A stretch of 25,137 bases of DNA from Gudongella sp049310905 (GTDB lineage Bacteria > Bacillota > Clostridia > Tissierellales > Tissierellaceae). Positions 6,969-16,694 of the stretch are shown here, piece by piece. The position numbers and the translations under genes were made by a program. The notes under the pieces are model-generated. The model made no database searches. It was not told where the DNA came from and was given only the letters and a program-made list of their open reading frames with translations. Where the stretch lies: positions 1-25,137 of the forward strand of contig NZ_JBMEMN010000033.1 of assembly GCF_049310905.1 (NCBI RefSeq). Direction: 5' to 3'. How positions within the stretch are numbered: the first letter of the stretch is position 1; every line of letters begins with the position of its first letter.

Positions 6969-9350
6969 TCAACTGTTTTTCAATTCTACCACAGTTACTC
7001 CGTCGCCGCCTTCTCCATACTTTCCTAACCTCTGGGATTTGACTAGTCTGTGATTTTTTAAATAGGATTTCACACCATCCCTTAGGGCACCGGTTCCTTT
7101 GCCGTGAATTATATAAACTTCCTTAAGTCCAGATATAAATGCATCATCCAAATACTTGTCTAGCTCAAAGGTACCTTCTTCAATGTTTCTACCTCTCAGG
7201 TCCAACTCCGACTTGATAGCCTTGGTTTTTCTGGTATTAACAGATTTGCTCTTCTCCATCGATGTAGTCTGCTCATTGCCTTCTGCTCTTCTCAGAGTAG
7301 AGAGAGATACATTTACCTTCATTATTCCAATCTGCACTTCAACATTACCTTTATCATCAGGAGGAGTAACAACTGTTCCCTGCTGGTTTAAAGAAAGTAC
7401 TTCTACAGTTTCACCTGCTTTAAGGTTCATGGGAGGTTTCTTTGATTTTATCTCTTTAATCCCCGTACTCGCTTGAGCTTCTTTTTCTCTAATTTCCTTC
7501 CGAAGCATGTCCTGGGCTTCCTGGAGTCTTCGACCTTTATCTCTGTCAATTTCACTGGATATGCTTTTTAATTCATCTATTATCAGATCCGCATTATCTT
7601 TAGCGTTTCTTACAATCTGCCTTGCTTCCTCTTTGGCCCTTTGCAAAATCTTTTCACGCAATTCTTCAGTCTTTCCCTTTTCATTCTGCAGCTGTTCCCT
7701 TAACTTTTGTATGTCAAGTTTTAATCTTTCAGCTTCAGTCTTATTCTCTTCAGCTATTTTTCTGTCTCTATCCATTGCCTGAAGTACATCTTCAAACTCA
7801 ATATTTTCCTTTGTAAGTAATTCTCTGGCCCTATCTACGATATAATCTTGTAGTCCCAATCTCTTGGAAATTTCAAATGCATTTGATTTACCCGGAACCC
7901 CTATTAGAAGCTTATAGGTGGGGCTTAACGTTTCTACATCAAATTCAACGGATGCATTTCTTACGTAGTCTGTTGTCAATGCATAAATCTTTAGCTGACT
8001 GTAATGAGTAGTTGCCAAGGTTCTTATTCCCATGGTTCTGAGATGATCAAGAATTGACATGGCAAGTGCAGCACCCTCAGTTGGGTCAGTTCCAGCTCCC
8101 AGTTCATCAAAAAGAACAAGACTGCTTTCATTTACCTCATCTAGAATATCAACTATATTGGTCATATGAGATGAGAATGTTGAAAGACTTTGTTCAATGC
8201 TTTGTTCGTCTCCAATATCTGCAAAAACCTTCTTGAACAATGACAATTCAGAATTAAAGTCTGCTGGAATATGAAGACCACTTTGTCCCATGAGAGTGAA
8301 AAGACCAACTGTCTTTAAAGTTACAGTTTTTCCTCCGGTGTTAGGTCCTGTAATTATTAAAGTGTTAAATTGATCCCCTAGATATACATCGATTGGAACA
8401 ACATCTTTTCCAAGTAAAGGATGTCTACCTTTTTTAATGTTGAGATACCCATTCTCGTTAAATACAGGTTTAGTTGCATTCATTGTCAAAGCAAGTTTTC
8501 CTTTTGCGAACACAAAATCAAGTCTGGAAAGCAACAACTCATTGCTCCTTATTCCTTCTGCATCTTCACCAACCATCCCTGTCAGCTCCATAAGGATTCT
8601 TTCAATTTCTTCTCTTTCCTTGATTTCAAGTTCCTTTAGCTGGTTGTTCAACTCCACAACAGCCATAGGTTCAATGAAAGCAGTAGCTCCACTTGAGGAA
8701 ACATCGTGAACCAATCCTGGCACACTGCCTCGATTTTCCTGCTTAACTGGTATAACATACCTTCCTTCTCGCATTGTGACAATTGCATCCTGAAGAAATT
8801 TTCTATGTGTTGAAGAATTGATTATACTGTTCAATTTGTCCTTAATTCCATCATTCTTTCCGCGAATCTGTCTTCTGATATTTCTTAAAGTGGTACTGGC
8901 ATTATCCGAAATCTCATCTTCACTTATTATTGCATTACTGATTGAATTCTCAAGATCTTTAAACACACCAAGATTTTGAATCATATCTCCAATAATCTTG
9001 TAGTTTTCTACTGTCTCTTCTCTTGTGTCTCTCATGTAATTCTTAAGTGCTCTGGAAACTCTTAGACCTTCACCTATTCTTAATAGAGCTCCGGGATGTA
9101 ACATACCCCCGAGTTCCGCACGCTTGACATCATCCCTTACTTTATAAATGCCAAAAAGTGGAGGATTCCCTCTTTTCATAAGCAGGGTCAATGCCTCCTG
9201 AGTCTCGCTCTGTGAGAATTTGACTTCATTTGAATCCGTTGAGGGCATAAGATCTTTAGCAATGCTTTTCCCAGGAGTCGATTCTGCTTTTTCTATAAGC
9301 ATCTCCCTGATTTTATAAAATTCAAGTACGTTTAAGCTTTTATGATTCAA
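6969..9350 (-). CDS. mutS2: Endonuclease MutS2 (ribosome-rescue / anti-recombination ATPase)
   Basis: 793 aa, the normal MutS2 length, and without the mismatch-recognition domain of MutS. The MutS core and clamp region spans about residues 1-320, Walker A GPNTGGKT about 335-342, Walker B LVLFDELGAG about 411-420 and the signature and His switch TTHYSQ shortly after. A coiled coil covers about 515-635, a KOW-like segment about 640-690 and a C-terminal Smr domain, with LDLRG at about 716 and HGKGTGALR at about 749. MutS2 splits collided ribosomes in Bacillus and suppresses recombination in other bacteria; which role applies here is not visible. The start is TTG at 9350, supported by GAGGTGA about 5 nt upstream and by no nearby ATG. 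It lies 12 nt after the U32 gene. Confidence 0.96.
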   Translation of the reverse strand: MNHKSLNVLEFYKIREMLIEKAESTPGKSIAKDLMPSTDSNEVKFSQSETQEALTLLMKRGNPPLFGIYKVRDDVKRAELGGMLHPGALLRIGEGLRVSRALKNYMRDTREETVENYKIIGDMIQNLGVFKDLENSISNAIISEDEISDNASTTLRNIRRQIRGKNDGIKDKLNSIINSSTHRKFLQDAIVTMREGRYVIPVKQENRGSVPGLVHDVSSSGATAFIEPMAVVELNNQLKELEIKEREEIERILMELTGMVGEDAEGIRSNELLLSRLDFVFAKGKLALTMNATKPVFNENGYLNIKKGRHPLLGKDVVPIDVYLGDQFNTLIITGPNTGGKTVTLKTVGLFTLMGQSGLHIPADFNSELSLFKKVFADIGDEQSIEQSLSTFSSHMTNIVDILDEVNESSLVLFDELGAGTDPTEGAALAMSILDHLRTMGIRTLATTHYSQLKIYALTTDYVRNASVEFDVETLSPTYKLLIGVPGKSNAFEISKRLGLQDYIVDRARELLTKENIEFEDVLQAMDRDRKIAEENKTEAERLKLDIQKLREQLQNEKGKTEELREKILQRAKEEARQIVRNAKDNADLIIDELKSISSEIDRDKGRRLQEAQDMLRKEIREKEAQASTGIKEIKSKKPPMNLKAGETVEVLSLNQQGTVVTPPDDKGNVEVQIGIMKVNVSLSTLRRAEGNEQTTSMEKSKSVNTRKTKAIKSELDLRGRNIEEGTFELDKYLDDAFISGLKEVYIIHGKGTGALRDGVKSYLKNHRLVKSQRLGKYGEGGDGVTVVELKNS

Positions 9351-9362
9351 AAAATCACCTCG

Positions 9363-11768
9363 TTAAAGGACACCTCTAAAAAAATGTCCATTTGTCACTT
9401 CAGTCTTGGCCTTATAATCATTCACAAAATTTACTACTGTATTCTTGTCAATTATACCATTAAGATAATCATAGTAAAGCTCTTGAATGCCCCTGACATC
9501 ATCTTCAAAGGTAAAGTCCAGCCTAAAGGATGTAATACCTGCTCTTGATACTTCTTCAAGTCTGTCCAATACCATAACAGGTACTGAGTTAAAGATTGTT
9601 GTAAATCCTTCTCCTCTAACCATTCTGAAATTCTTGTTCATTCGATCCTTAAGCATATATCCATTAGCATATGAACATCTCTTACAGCCACTATCATCCT
9701 TACATCCTTTAAGATATGCCATCGGACAATTTCTAGATATCATAACAGGCAAATATCCATATACTATTGCTTCTACACCTCCACCCGTCCTATCTGTAAT
9801 CTCCCTTATCTGGCCCAGATTAAGCTCTGGTGAAAGAGTCAATCCATTTACTCCAATTTTTCTGAAGTAATCCAATGTATAAGAGTTGAAAACATTCAGC
9901 CCAATATCTCCATGTATCGTTAAACTAAACTTGTTCTTTAGAAACTCTACAGTACCAATATTTGAAGCAGAAACTCCGTCCAATAGTGTAAGACTGGTGT
10001 TTATTGTTGATTCAAGTATTTCTAAGTCATCTTTATATAGAATTTTATCCGACCAGTAGAATGCCTCAATATTATTATTCTTAAGAATATTTATATTATC
10101 CTTTAGACTTTCATTGAAACCAAGGTAGACTCTATCAACTTTTTTAAGATTTATTTGGTCAAACTGTTTTTGACTACTAACCCTTACAGTCAACATTTTC
10201 TTATCCTTGAGTAGTTTATTAAAACTCATTGCACTGGCTTTCTTATACTTGTAATCAATTATAGATTCTTTTTCAAAGCCTGAAACTACTTTTCCTGAAA
10301 GCCTCTCCACTGCATTCCTTCTAAGAGTATTAATTCCCTTAACTGTAATAAATGAATTATCATCCATATCTATTTCTAGACTATCCATAGAGAAAACCGT
10401 ATTCCCAAGTTTTGCCAACTGTTCACTAATTCTTTCAACTGAAATTGGAGACTTCTCAGCAGTCTCGACAACATTATCCCCTGTAGCCGTTTCAGAAAAT
10501 TCCATAAAAGCGACATTAAGAATAGGTTTCTCTCCGATTTTCAACCTGATTTTCATGGATAATGGAAGGTTTTTATCATTATTAATATATGATTTCTTAG
10601 CATTCTCCAATAGTTCAGCACTGGATGTCTTTCTCAAAGGTGATCCTTCTGGCGCAGGGTCCTTGATTCTCCCAATCCAAATCTTCTCTCCTTTTTGCCC
10701 TGAGAATTGAGCTTTTGTTCCTGATCGATCCTTGTGATAAGTATCCCACTCTAGTCCATCACCTATATTAACATTCTCAGATAACAATACCTGTATCTTA
10801 TTCTTATCTGATGCAATAACTTTTCCTATTACTCGTCCTCTATTGTCTGGCCTTTCAACAGAAACGAAGTCATTTCCAAAATCACCAAAAGTATGTCCTT
10901 TTGTAAATTCCCTGTTAAAAATCTGTTCAACATTGACTCTTTCTCCTTGTGTCAAGGAGTCACTTCCACAGTCAATAACCTTTCTGTATGCACTTACTAC
11001 AGTAGCAACATATTCAGGTCTTTTCATTCTTCCTTCAATCTTAAATGATTTTACTCCTGCATTTATCAATTTACCGATTTCATCCAAGGTATTTAGGTCC
11101 CTGGTACTTAGGTAATGCCCTTTGTCAAGATTGCCTGCAATTTTACCCTTGGCATCAATCATGTTATACTCCATCCTGCAAGGCTGAGCGCATGTTCCTC
11201 TGTTTCCACTTCTTCCCCCGATAAGGCTACTCATTAGGCATTGCCCTGAATAGGAAAAACACAATGCACCGTGGATAAATACCTCAAGTTCTATATCACT
11301 GTTTTTTTTAATCCTTAAGATCTCTTTGTATGGTACTTCTCTTGCAAGAACAACTCTTGTAAATCCAATTTTCTCAAGATGTAATGCACCTTCAAGATTA
11401 TTGATGGTCATCTGAGTACTCGCATGAATCTGAAGTTCTGGAAATATTTCTCTTACACTAGATGCAAAGCCAATATCCTGAACTATTATTCCGTCAATTC
11501 CAATTTCATACAGATATTTCACGTAGTCAAGAGCATCTGATATTTCTTTGTCATCAAGTAAAATATTCACTGTAACAAAAACTGATACCCCTCTCAAATG
11601 AGCATAAGAAACTGCCTCCATTAATTCTTCATATTCGAAGTTGGAGGCATATTGCCTTGCATTGAACAACTTACCACCCAAGTATACCGCATCTGCACCA
11701 TTCATGACGGCAGCTTCAAGGGCTTCCATACTCCCAACGGGAGCCAATAATTCCAATTTATTATTCAA
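9363..11768 (-). CDS. U32 family peptidase / RlhA-type protein with DUF3656 region
   Basis: 801 aa, the long form of the U32 family. The N-terminal TIM-barrel-like half opens with LELLAPVGSMEALEAAVMNG and carries four cysteines, Cys170, Cys177, Cys193 and Cys197, in the HGALCFSYSGQCLMSS...GNRGTCAQPC block that in related proteins binds an iron-sulfur cluster. A DUF3656-like insert and a second barrel half follow, with another Cys-rich stretch (CPMAYLKGCKDDSGCKRC). In E. coli the related RlhA is needed for 23S rRNA C2501 hydroxylation, so an RNA-hydroxylation role is at least as likely as proteolysis. The start is TTG at 11768, preceded by AGGAGGGG. It sits 15 nt after zapA and 12 nt before mutS2. 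Confidence 0.92.
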   Translation of the reverse strand: MNNKLELLAPVGSMEALEAAVMNGADAVYLGGKLFNARQYASNFEYEELMEAVSYAHLRGVSVFVTVNILLDDKEISDALDYVKYLYEIGIDGIIVQDIGFASSVREIFPELQIHASTQMTINNLEGALHLEKIGFTRVVLAREVPYKEILRIKKNSDIELEVFIHGALCFSYSGQCLMSSLIGGRSGNRGTCAQPCRMEYNMIDAKGKIAGNLDKGHYLSTRDLNTLDEIGKLINAGVKSFKIEGRMKRPEYVATVVSAYRKVIDCGSDSLTQGERVNVEQIFNREFTKGHTFGDFGNDFVSVERPDNRGRVIGKVIASDKNKIQVLLSENVNIGDGLEWDTYHKDRSGTKAQFSGQKGEKIWIGRIKDPAPEGSPLRKTSSAELLENAKKSYINNDKNLPLSMKIRLKIGEKPILNVAFMEFSETATGDNVVETAEKSPISVERISEQLAKLGNTVFSMDSLEIDMDDNSFITVKGINTLRRNAVERLSGKVVSGFEKESIIDYKYKKASAMSFNKLLKDKKMLTVRVSSQKQFDQINLKKVDRVYLGFNESLKDNINILKNNNIEAFYWSDKILYKDDLEILESTINTSLTLLDGVSASNIGTVEFLKNKFSLTIHGDIGLNVFNSYTLDYFRKIGVNGLTLSPELNLGQIREITDRTGGGVEAIVYGYLPVMISRNCPMAYLKGCKDDSGCKRCSYANGYMLKDRMNKNFRMVRGEGFTTIFNSVPVMVLDRLEEVSRAGITSFRLDFTFEDDVRGIQELYYDYLNGIIDKNTVVNFVNDYKAKTEVTNGHFFRGVL

Positions 11769-11783
11769 AGATTCCCCTCCTGA

Positions 11784-12326
11784 TCAATTCTCATCAAGAA
11801 GCTCAAGTGTTTCCTTAAGTTGCTTCTTAAGTTCCACAATTTCCATCTGAGTTTTAAAATGCTTATCTTTGTATTCCTTTAGGTCAGTGTGGCACTTATG
11901 TATCTCTTGGTCCTTCTCTTTTATACCTTCCCTTAACTCATTGATTTCACCAAATAATTCTTCTTTTGATAGCTTGGTTTTGATTACTTCGTCTTGGTAC
12001 TCCAGGTTTTTTGATTCCATTTCCCTGATCTTGGCATTAGCTTCCTGTACTTCCTTCTTTAGAGAGTCGTATTTTTCAAGAGGTTCTTTCGATTTCTTCC
12101 TAAGTTCCTTGTGTTCCTCCTGAAGTTTGAAAAGCTCATCCGCAACATTAAATGCTGTCAATGTTGCCGCCATGGTTGGACTAAGCCTTTCATTTTTACT
12201 TGACATCTTTTTGATACTGCTGTCGACATAAGCCGCCAGCTCTCTTACATATCTCTCATTTTCGGCACCTACAACTGTAAAGTTACGACCATCGATTAAT
12301 ACATTGATTTTTCTTTTTTCTGTCAT
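11784..12326 (-). CDS. zapA: Cell division protein ZapA with extended C-terminal coiled coil
   Basis: 180 aa. Residues about 1-85 match ZapA (NVLIDGRNFTVVGAENERYVRELAAYVDSSI), a small FtsZ-bundling protein that gathers Z-ring filaments at midcell. The rest, to the C terminus, is a continuous charged heptad-rich coiled coil, nearly doubling the usual 85-100 aa. Such elongated ZapA-like proteins occur in Clostridia between pheT and the U32 gene, so the extension is probably native and not a recent fusion. The ATG at 12326 follows GAGGAGG by 6 nt; a longer reading from 12383 has no comparable site. The gap to pheT is 65 nt, the widest in this gene run. Confidence 0.88.
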   Translation of the reverse strand: MTEKRKINVLIDGRNFTVVGAENERYVRELAAYVDSSIKKMSSKNERLSPTMAATLTAFNVADELFKLQEEHKELRKKSKEPLEKYDSLKKEVQEANAKIREMESKNLEYQDEVIKTKLSKEELFGEINELREGIKEKDQEIHKCHTDLKEYKDKHFKTQMEIVELKKQLKETLELLDEN

Positions 12327-12391
12327 AACCAACCTCCTCAAAACAGTACAGTATACTCTTTCAACTCTCAAAAATGGAAACACTCAACCCT

Positions 12392-14785
12392 TTAGCTTCG
12401 AAGTTTAGCGTCAAATTTGCTCTCAAGGTCTGCGATAATCTTATTCTGAATATCATTGACGACAGAATCAGTTAAAGTTCCTTCATATGATCTGTAGACT
12501 ATTGAGAATGCAACACTTTTTTTATTTTTCTCAACTTGATTACCTCTATATATATCAAAGAGTTCTATTGACTCTACAAGATTCTTCCCGTGTGAACGTA
12601 TAACCTTTTCTATTTCTCCAACCATAACTTCCTCATCAACTACCACTGCAATATCTCTGCTCATAGAAGGATATTTTGGCAGAGGTCTGTATTTTATATC
12701 CAGGTCAGTCAGCTCTACAATCTTGTCAAAATCAATTGTTGCAATATATGATCTTTTCTTTAATTCATAATTGTTTGCAACATCTGGGTGTACTTCTCCA
12801 AAAATCCCTAACTTCACATCGTCTGAATAAACTATAGCAGTCCTTCCAGGATGAAATGAAGGATTGTCCTCTTCTCTTTCATAGCTAAGGTTCTTAACTC
12901 CAAGTCTTTCAAAAACTGTTTCCAGAGTCTCTTTCATAAAATAAAAATCCTTCTGACCATAAAAACCAATTGACAGTACTTGCTTTTCATCCGGTAAATC
13001 GACTACTGGCAATGATTTTGGAATGAAAGCATAACCTATCTCATATGCAAGTACCTCGTCAATACCTTTGTTTTCATTTCGTCCAAGCAAATCCATCATA
13101 TTTGACATTAAAGTTGTACGCATTGTACTGTAATCTTCGCCTAGTGGGTTCATAAGTCTGATGTATTTTCGCTCAGGAGCCTCTTCAGGTAAATTCAACA
13201 TGTCATAAGCCTTGGGACTGATAAATGAATATGTCATAACCTCATTATAACCAATTCCCTGAAGTATTGACTTAACTCTTGATTCAATTTGCTTGTTGTA
13301 AGGTTTTTCACCTCTTGTAAGAGCACCGGTAAGAGGCTTGCTCTCAATATTGTGGAATCCATATAATCTACCTGCTTCCTCAATTAAATCAGCTTCAACC
13401 TTTACATCATCTCTAAATGATGGAACTTCAGCTACAATACTGCCATCTTTTTTTGTTGTCTTGAATTGTAACCTTTCAAGATAATCTACAATGTCATCAT
13501 CAGGTATGTCAACACCCAGAAGTTTTCGTGCTCTTTCAGGTCTTAATACAATTGTGTGTAGACTTGCACTCGTATGGTTAACGTCAATTACTCCATTTAC
13601 TACTGTACCCGCTCCTGTCTCCTCAATAAGCTCACAAACGCGTTCAACAGACTGGCTGCATAGGTTGGGGTCAATTCCTTTCTCAAATCTTGTGGATGCC
13701 TCAGATCTCAACGCCAATTTTTTCGATGTAAGCCTGACATGTCTTGGGCTGAAGTTAGCACCTTCAAGAAGTACCGTTTTTGTATTGGCTGTAATTTCGC
13801 TATCGAGACCTCCCATGATACCTGCCAGTCCGATTGCAATATTCTCATCTGCGATTACTATATCATTTTCATCCAAAGTTCTTTCCACATCATCAAGTGT
13901 AGTTAGTTTTTCGCCTTTATCTGCCTGTCTTACTATGATTTTCCTGCCACCCAGTCTGTCCAGATCGAATGCATGCAATGGCTCACCAAGTTCAAGCATT
14001 ACATAGTTTGTTATGTCAACCATATTATTTACAGGTCTAACTCCTGCATTCATAAGAGTAGTTTGAATCCATAGTGGTGATGGTTTTATCACTACGTCCT
14101 TGACAACCCTGGAATAATATCTCCTACAGGCCTCTGTTTTAACCTCAATACCATTGGTATAGCTATTAATCTCATCTACTTCGTTGTCTAGACTTACTTC
14201 AGGTTCCTGTAATTTCCCCTTGAATGTTGCAGATGCCTCTCTTGCCATGCCGTATATGCTTAAGCAATCCGGTCTATTTGGTGTTATTTCAAACTCAATA
14301 ACATCATCATTCAATTGCATCAATGGAACTACATTGTCTCCAAGAGGATATTCCTTGTCAAAAACAAATATTCCATCTTTCATTTCCTTGGGTATCACAT
14401 TGTCAGTGTATCCCAGTTCTTTCAGTGAACACAACATTCCTTGTGATTCAATTCCTCTGAAATCAGTTGTTCCAATATCAATATTTCCTGGAAGAGTTGC
14501 TCCAGGCAGAGCTACAGGTACATAATCCCCCTCTCTTAGGTTTTTTGCTCCTGTTACTACATTATAAATCCCATCTCCTGCATCAATCGTGCAAACCAAT
14601 AGTTTGTCAGCGTTTGGATGAATTTCAATCTTCTCAATTTTTCCAACAACTACGTTCTCAATACCTTTATTCATGCTCGTTATGGATTCTACATGTGATC
14701 CAGAATAGGTCAATCCATCAGATATCTCTTTTGATGAGATATTCAGATCAACATAGTTTTTTAGCCAATTTACTGGTAATAACAT
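12392..14785 (-). CDS. pheT: Phenylalanyl-tRNA synthetase beta subunit
   Basis: 797 aa, normal length for bacterial PheT, which forms an alpha2-beta2 enzyme with PheS. In order: an N-terminal tRNA-binding (EMAP/OB) domain at about residues 40-150; the B3/B4 domain, with the editing site, at about 210-385; the B5 domain at about 400-475 (RPERARKLLGVDIPDD); the catalytic-like domain; and a C-terminal FDX-ACB anticodon-binding domain from about 700 (KYPSMSRDIAVVVDEEV). The ATG at 14785 follows an AGGGGGT site that overlaps the pheS stop codon, 14 nt away, so the two subunits are likely made in step. Confidence 0.98.
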   Translation of the reverse strand: MLLPVNWLKNYVDLNISSKEISDGLTYSGSHVESITSMNKGIENVVVGKIEKIEIHPNADKLLVCTIDAGDGIYNVVTGAKNLREGDYVPVALPGATLPGNIDIGTTDFRGIESQGMLCSLKELGYTDNVIPKEMKDGIFVFDKEYPLGDNVVPLMQLNDDVIEFEITPNRPDCLSIYGMAREASATFKGKLQEPEVSLDNEVDEINSYTNGIEVKTEACRRYYSRVVKDVVIKPSPLWIQTTLMNAGVRPVNNMVDITNYVMLELGEPLHAFDLDRLGGRKIIVRQADKGEKLTTLDDVERTLDENDIVIADENIAIGLAGIMGGLDSEITANTKTVLLEGANFSPRHVRLTSKKLALRSEASTRFEKGIDPNLCSQSVERVCELIEETGAGTVVNGVIDVNHTSASLHTIVLRPERARKLLGVDIPDDDIVDYLERLQFKTTKKDGSIVAEVPSFRDDVKVEADLIEEAGRLYGFHNIESKPLTGALTRGEKPYNKQIESRVKSILQGIGYNEVMTYSFISPKAYDMLNLPEEAPERKYIRLMNPLGEDYSTMRTTLMSNMMDLLGRNENKGIDEVLAYEIGYAFIPKSLPVVDLPDEKQVLSIGFYGQKDFYFMKETLETVFERLGVKNLSYEREEDNPSFHPGRTAIVYSDDVKLGIFGEVHPDVANNYELKKRSYIATIDFDKIVELTDLDIKYRPLPKYPSMSRDIAVVVDEEVMVGEIEKVIRSHGKNLVESIELFDIYRGNQVEKNKKSVAFSIVYRSYEGTLTDSVVNDIQNKIIADLESKFDAKLRS

Positions 14786-14799
14786 TCTCTCAATACCCC

Positions 14800-15822
14800 C
14801 TAGAATTGTTCAAGAAATCTATTGTCATTTTCAAACAGCAGTCTAATATCATTAATTCCATACTTGACCATTGTAATTCGATCAATTCCCATACCAAAAG
14901 CAAATCCTGTGTACTTTTCAGAATCAATTCCACAGTTCTCAAGCACTTGTGGATGTACCATTCCACAACCTAAAAGTTCCATGCTCCAACCTGTGAAATT
15001 ACACACCGGACAACCTTCTCCTCTACACTTTATACAAGTCACATCAACCTCTGCACTTGGCTCAGTAAAAGGAAAATGATGTGGACGATATCTGGTTTTC
15101 ATATCTTCTCCAAAAAGCTCTTTTATGAATATATCCAAAGTGTGAATAAGATTTGCCATTGAAATATTCTCATCAACAACAAGTCCCTCCAGTTGATGAA
15201 ACATTGGTGAATGAGTATCATCAACATCATCAAAACGGAATGTTCTTCCTGCTGATACAATTCTTAAAGGTGCACCATACTTCTTCATGGATCTTATCTG
15301 AACGGGTGATGTATGAGTTCTCAATAGCAACTCGTCATTTATATAAAATGTATCTGAGAGGTCTCTGGAAGGATGGTTGTCAGGTGAGTTCAGTGCATCG
15401 AAGTTATTCTCTACAGTTTCGATTTCTGGTCCTGTTACAACTGAAAAACCCATTGATATAAAAAGATCTTCCAACTCTTCCGCTGTTTGAATAAGAGGAT
15501 GTCTGTGACCTCTTTTTATTTCTTTTGTCTTAACGGTTATATCTATGGTTTCAGAAGCAATCCTCTGTTCTTTGGCCTTCTCTCTGAGTATCTCTTTTGT
15601 TTCATTGATTTTATTCTCAAGATCAGCCCTCACCTCATTTGCCATCTGTCCAACCACAGGTCTCATTTCAGCTGAAAGCTTACCCATATCTCTTAGAATT
15701 TTAGTTATTTCTCCCTTTTTCCCTAGAAACTTCACTCGTAATTCCTCAAGTTCATTTAAATCTATATTATCCTGTATCTCCTTGAAGGCAGCATCCCTCA
15801 AGGCTTCCAATCTCTCCTTCAT
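14800..15822 (-). CDS. pheS: Phenylalanyl-tRNA synthetase alpha subunit
   Basis: 340 aa, class II catalytic subunit. An N-terminal coiled coil (about residues 1-85) binds tRNA-Phe. Motif 2 is seen as FRFDDVDDTHSPMFHQLEG and motif 3 as GFAFGMGIDRITMVKYGINDIR close to the C terminus. A Cys cluster (CIKCRGEGCPVCNFTGW) precedes the LLGCGMVHP strand; similar cysteines occur in other Firmicutes PheS and may hold zinc. The ATG at 15822 follows AAAGGAG by 6 nt. It has its own promoter just upstream, and the leader of about 45 nt leaves no room for a T-box, unlike thrS in the same window. Confidence 0.98.
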   Translation of the reverse strand: MKERLEALRDAAFKEIQDNIDLNELEELRVKFLGKKGEITKILRDMGKLSAEMRPVVGQMANEVRADLENKINETKEILREKAKEQRIASETIDITVKTKEIKRGHRHPLIQTAEELEDLFISMGFSVVTGPEIETVENNFDALNSPDNHPSRDLSDTFYINDELLLRTHTSPVQIRSMKKYGAPLRIVSAGRTFRFDDVDDTHSPMFHQLEGLVVDENISMANLIHTLDIFIKELFGEDMKTRYRPHHFPFTEPSAEVDVTCIKCRGEGCPVCNFTGWSMELLGCGMVHPQVLENCGIDSEKYTGFAFGMGIDRITMVKYGINDIRLLFENDNRFLEQF

Positions 15823-15874
15823 AGTGGACTCCTTTCAAATTTATTTATATCTAATATTTCAGATTATTTACTAA

Positions 15875-15903
15875 ATTATAGCACCACAATGGCGAAAACT
15901 CAA
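15875..15903 (-). promoter_or_regulatory. Sigma-A promoter of the pheST run
   Basis: On the minus strand: -35 TTGAGT at 15903-15898, a 17-nt spacer, and a consensus -10 TATAAT at 15880-15875. The -35 begins right after the stop codon of the RNA methyltransferase gene. The 5' leader to pheS would be only about 45 nt. No terminator separates the two genes, so read-through may add to transcription. Confidence 0.82.
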
Positions 15904-15904
15904 C

Positions 15905-16693
15905 CTATTTAATCATTTGTCGACTACTCTCATACATTAGAATCGATGCTGCAACACCCGCATTGAGGGATTCAGCATCTCCTTTCATAGGTATAATAAC
16001 TCTAACATCAGATCTTTCAATAATATCAAACGACACTCCATTGCCCTCATTACCTACAACTATAACATCCTTGCAGCTGAATTTAAGATCATTTAGAGAA
16101 GTTGCATCCTTAAGAGAAGTGGCAATAATTCTTCTTTCCCTAAATATATCTTCAAAATAACCAGCATGGTTTTTTTCAAAGTATAATGAGACCCTAAATA
16201 TTGACCCCATTGTAGCTCTTACAACTTTTGGATTGTATGGGTCTACACATTTATTACCTATCACTATTCCGCGAATACCAAATGCATCCGCCGATCTTAT
16301 TATGGTCCCCATGTTACCAGGATCCTGGAGTCCATCCAGATATAGAATAAGGCCATCACTGGGAAGAAGCTCTAAGCCCAGGGGATTAAATGCTACTATG
16401 CCAATTATTCCTTGGGAGTTCTCCACATTGGAAATAGTGTCAAAAAGTGTTTGAGGCAAGTAGACTATCTCATTTAAATTTTTTATTCTATTATAAAGCA
16501 TTTCTCCTTGCTCGGTATTCTTCAATGAATCTGTAAGGATAATTCTCAGCAAAGAAGCTTTGCTTTCGAGTGCTTCCTCAATCAATTTGATCCCTTCAAT
16601 AATAAATTTAGAACCATCCCACCGATTTTTCCTTCTCTCCAATGATTTTATTTCCTTAATTAATGGATTATTACTTGAAGTGATTTTTTGCAT
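15905..16693 (-). CDS. TrmH/SpoU-family RNA 2'-O-methyltransferase
   Basis: 262 aa. An N-terminal L30e-like substrate-binding domain (about residues 1-100, with the FIIEGIKLIEEALE helix) precedes a SPOUT knot domain. The three SpoU motifs are visible: LDGLQDPGNMGTIIRSADAFG, VVGNEGNGVS and IPMKGDAESLNAGVAASILMYE. It should transfer a methyl group from SAM to ribose 2'-OH in rRNA or tRNA; the target cannot be read from the sequence. The ATG at 16693 is favoured because AGGTGA lies about 6 nt before it and because it leaves a 1-nt gap after ktrA. An in-frame GTG at 16702 would overlap ktrA by 8 nt. Confidence 0.93.
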   Translation of the reverse strand: MQKITSSNNPLIKEIKSLERRKNRWDGSKFIIEGIKLIEEALESKASLLRIILTDSLKNTEQGEMLYNRIKNLNEIVYLPQTLFDTISNVENSQGIIGIVAFNPLGLELLPSDGLILYLDGLQDPGNMGTIIRSADAFGIRGIVIGNKCVDPYNPKVVRATMGSIFRVSLYFEKNHAGYFEDIFRERRIIATSLKDATSLNDLKFSCKDVIVVGNEGNGVSFDIIERSDVRVIIPMKGDAESLNAGVAASILMYESSRQMIK

Positions 16694-16694
16694 A

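Noticed and set aside
12327..12391. Possible promoter with TATACT in the pheT-zapA gap
   Set aside because: No acceptable -35 at 16-18 nt upstream. The gap is probably only a longer intercistronic spacer.
13491..14006. 171-codon plus-strand frame inside pheT
   Set aside because: Antisense shadow of a conserved synthetase domain, with no ribosome binding site or promoter of its own.
15823..15880. T-box or attenuator in front of pheS
   Set aside because: The leader after the -10 is under 50 nt and has no T-box sequence or terminator hairpin.
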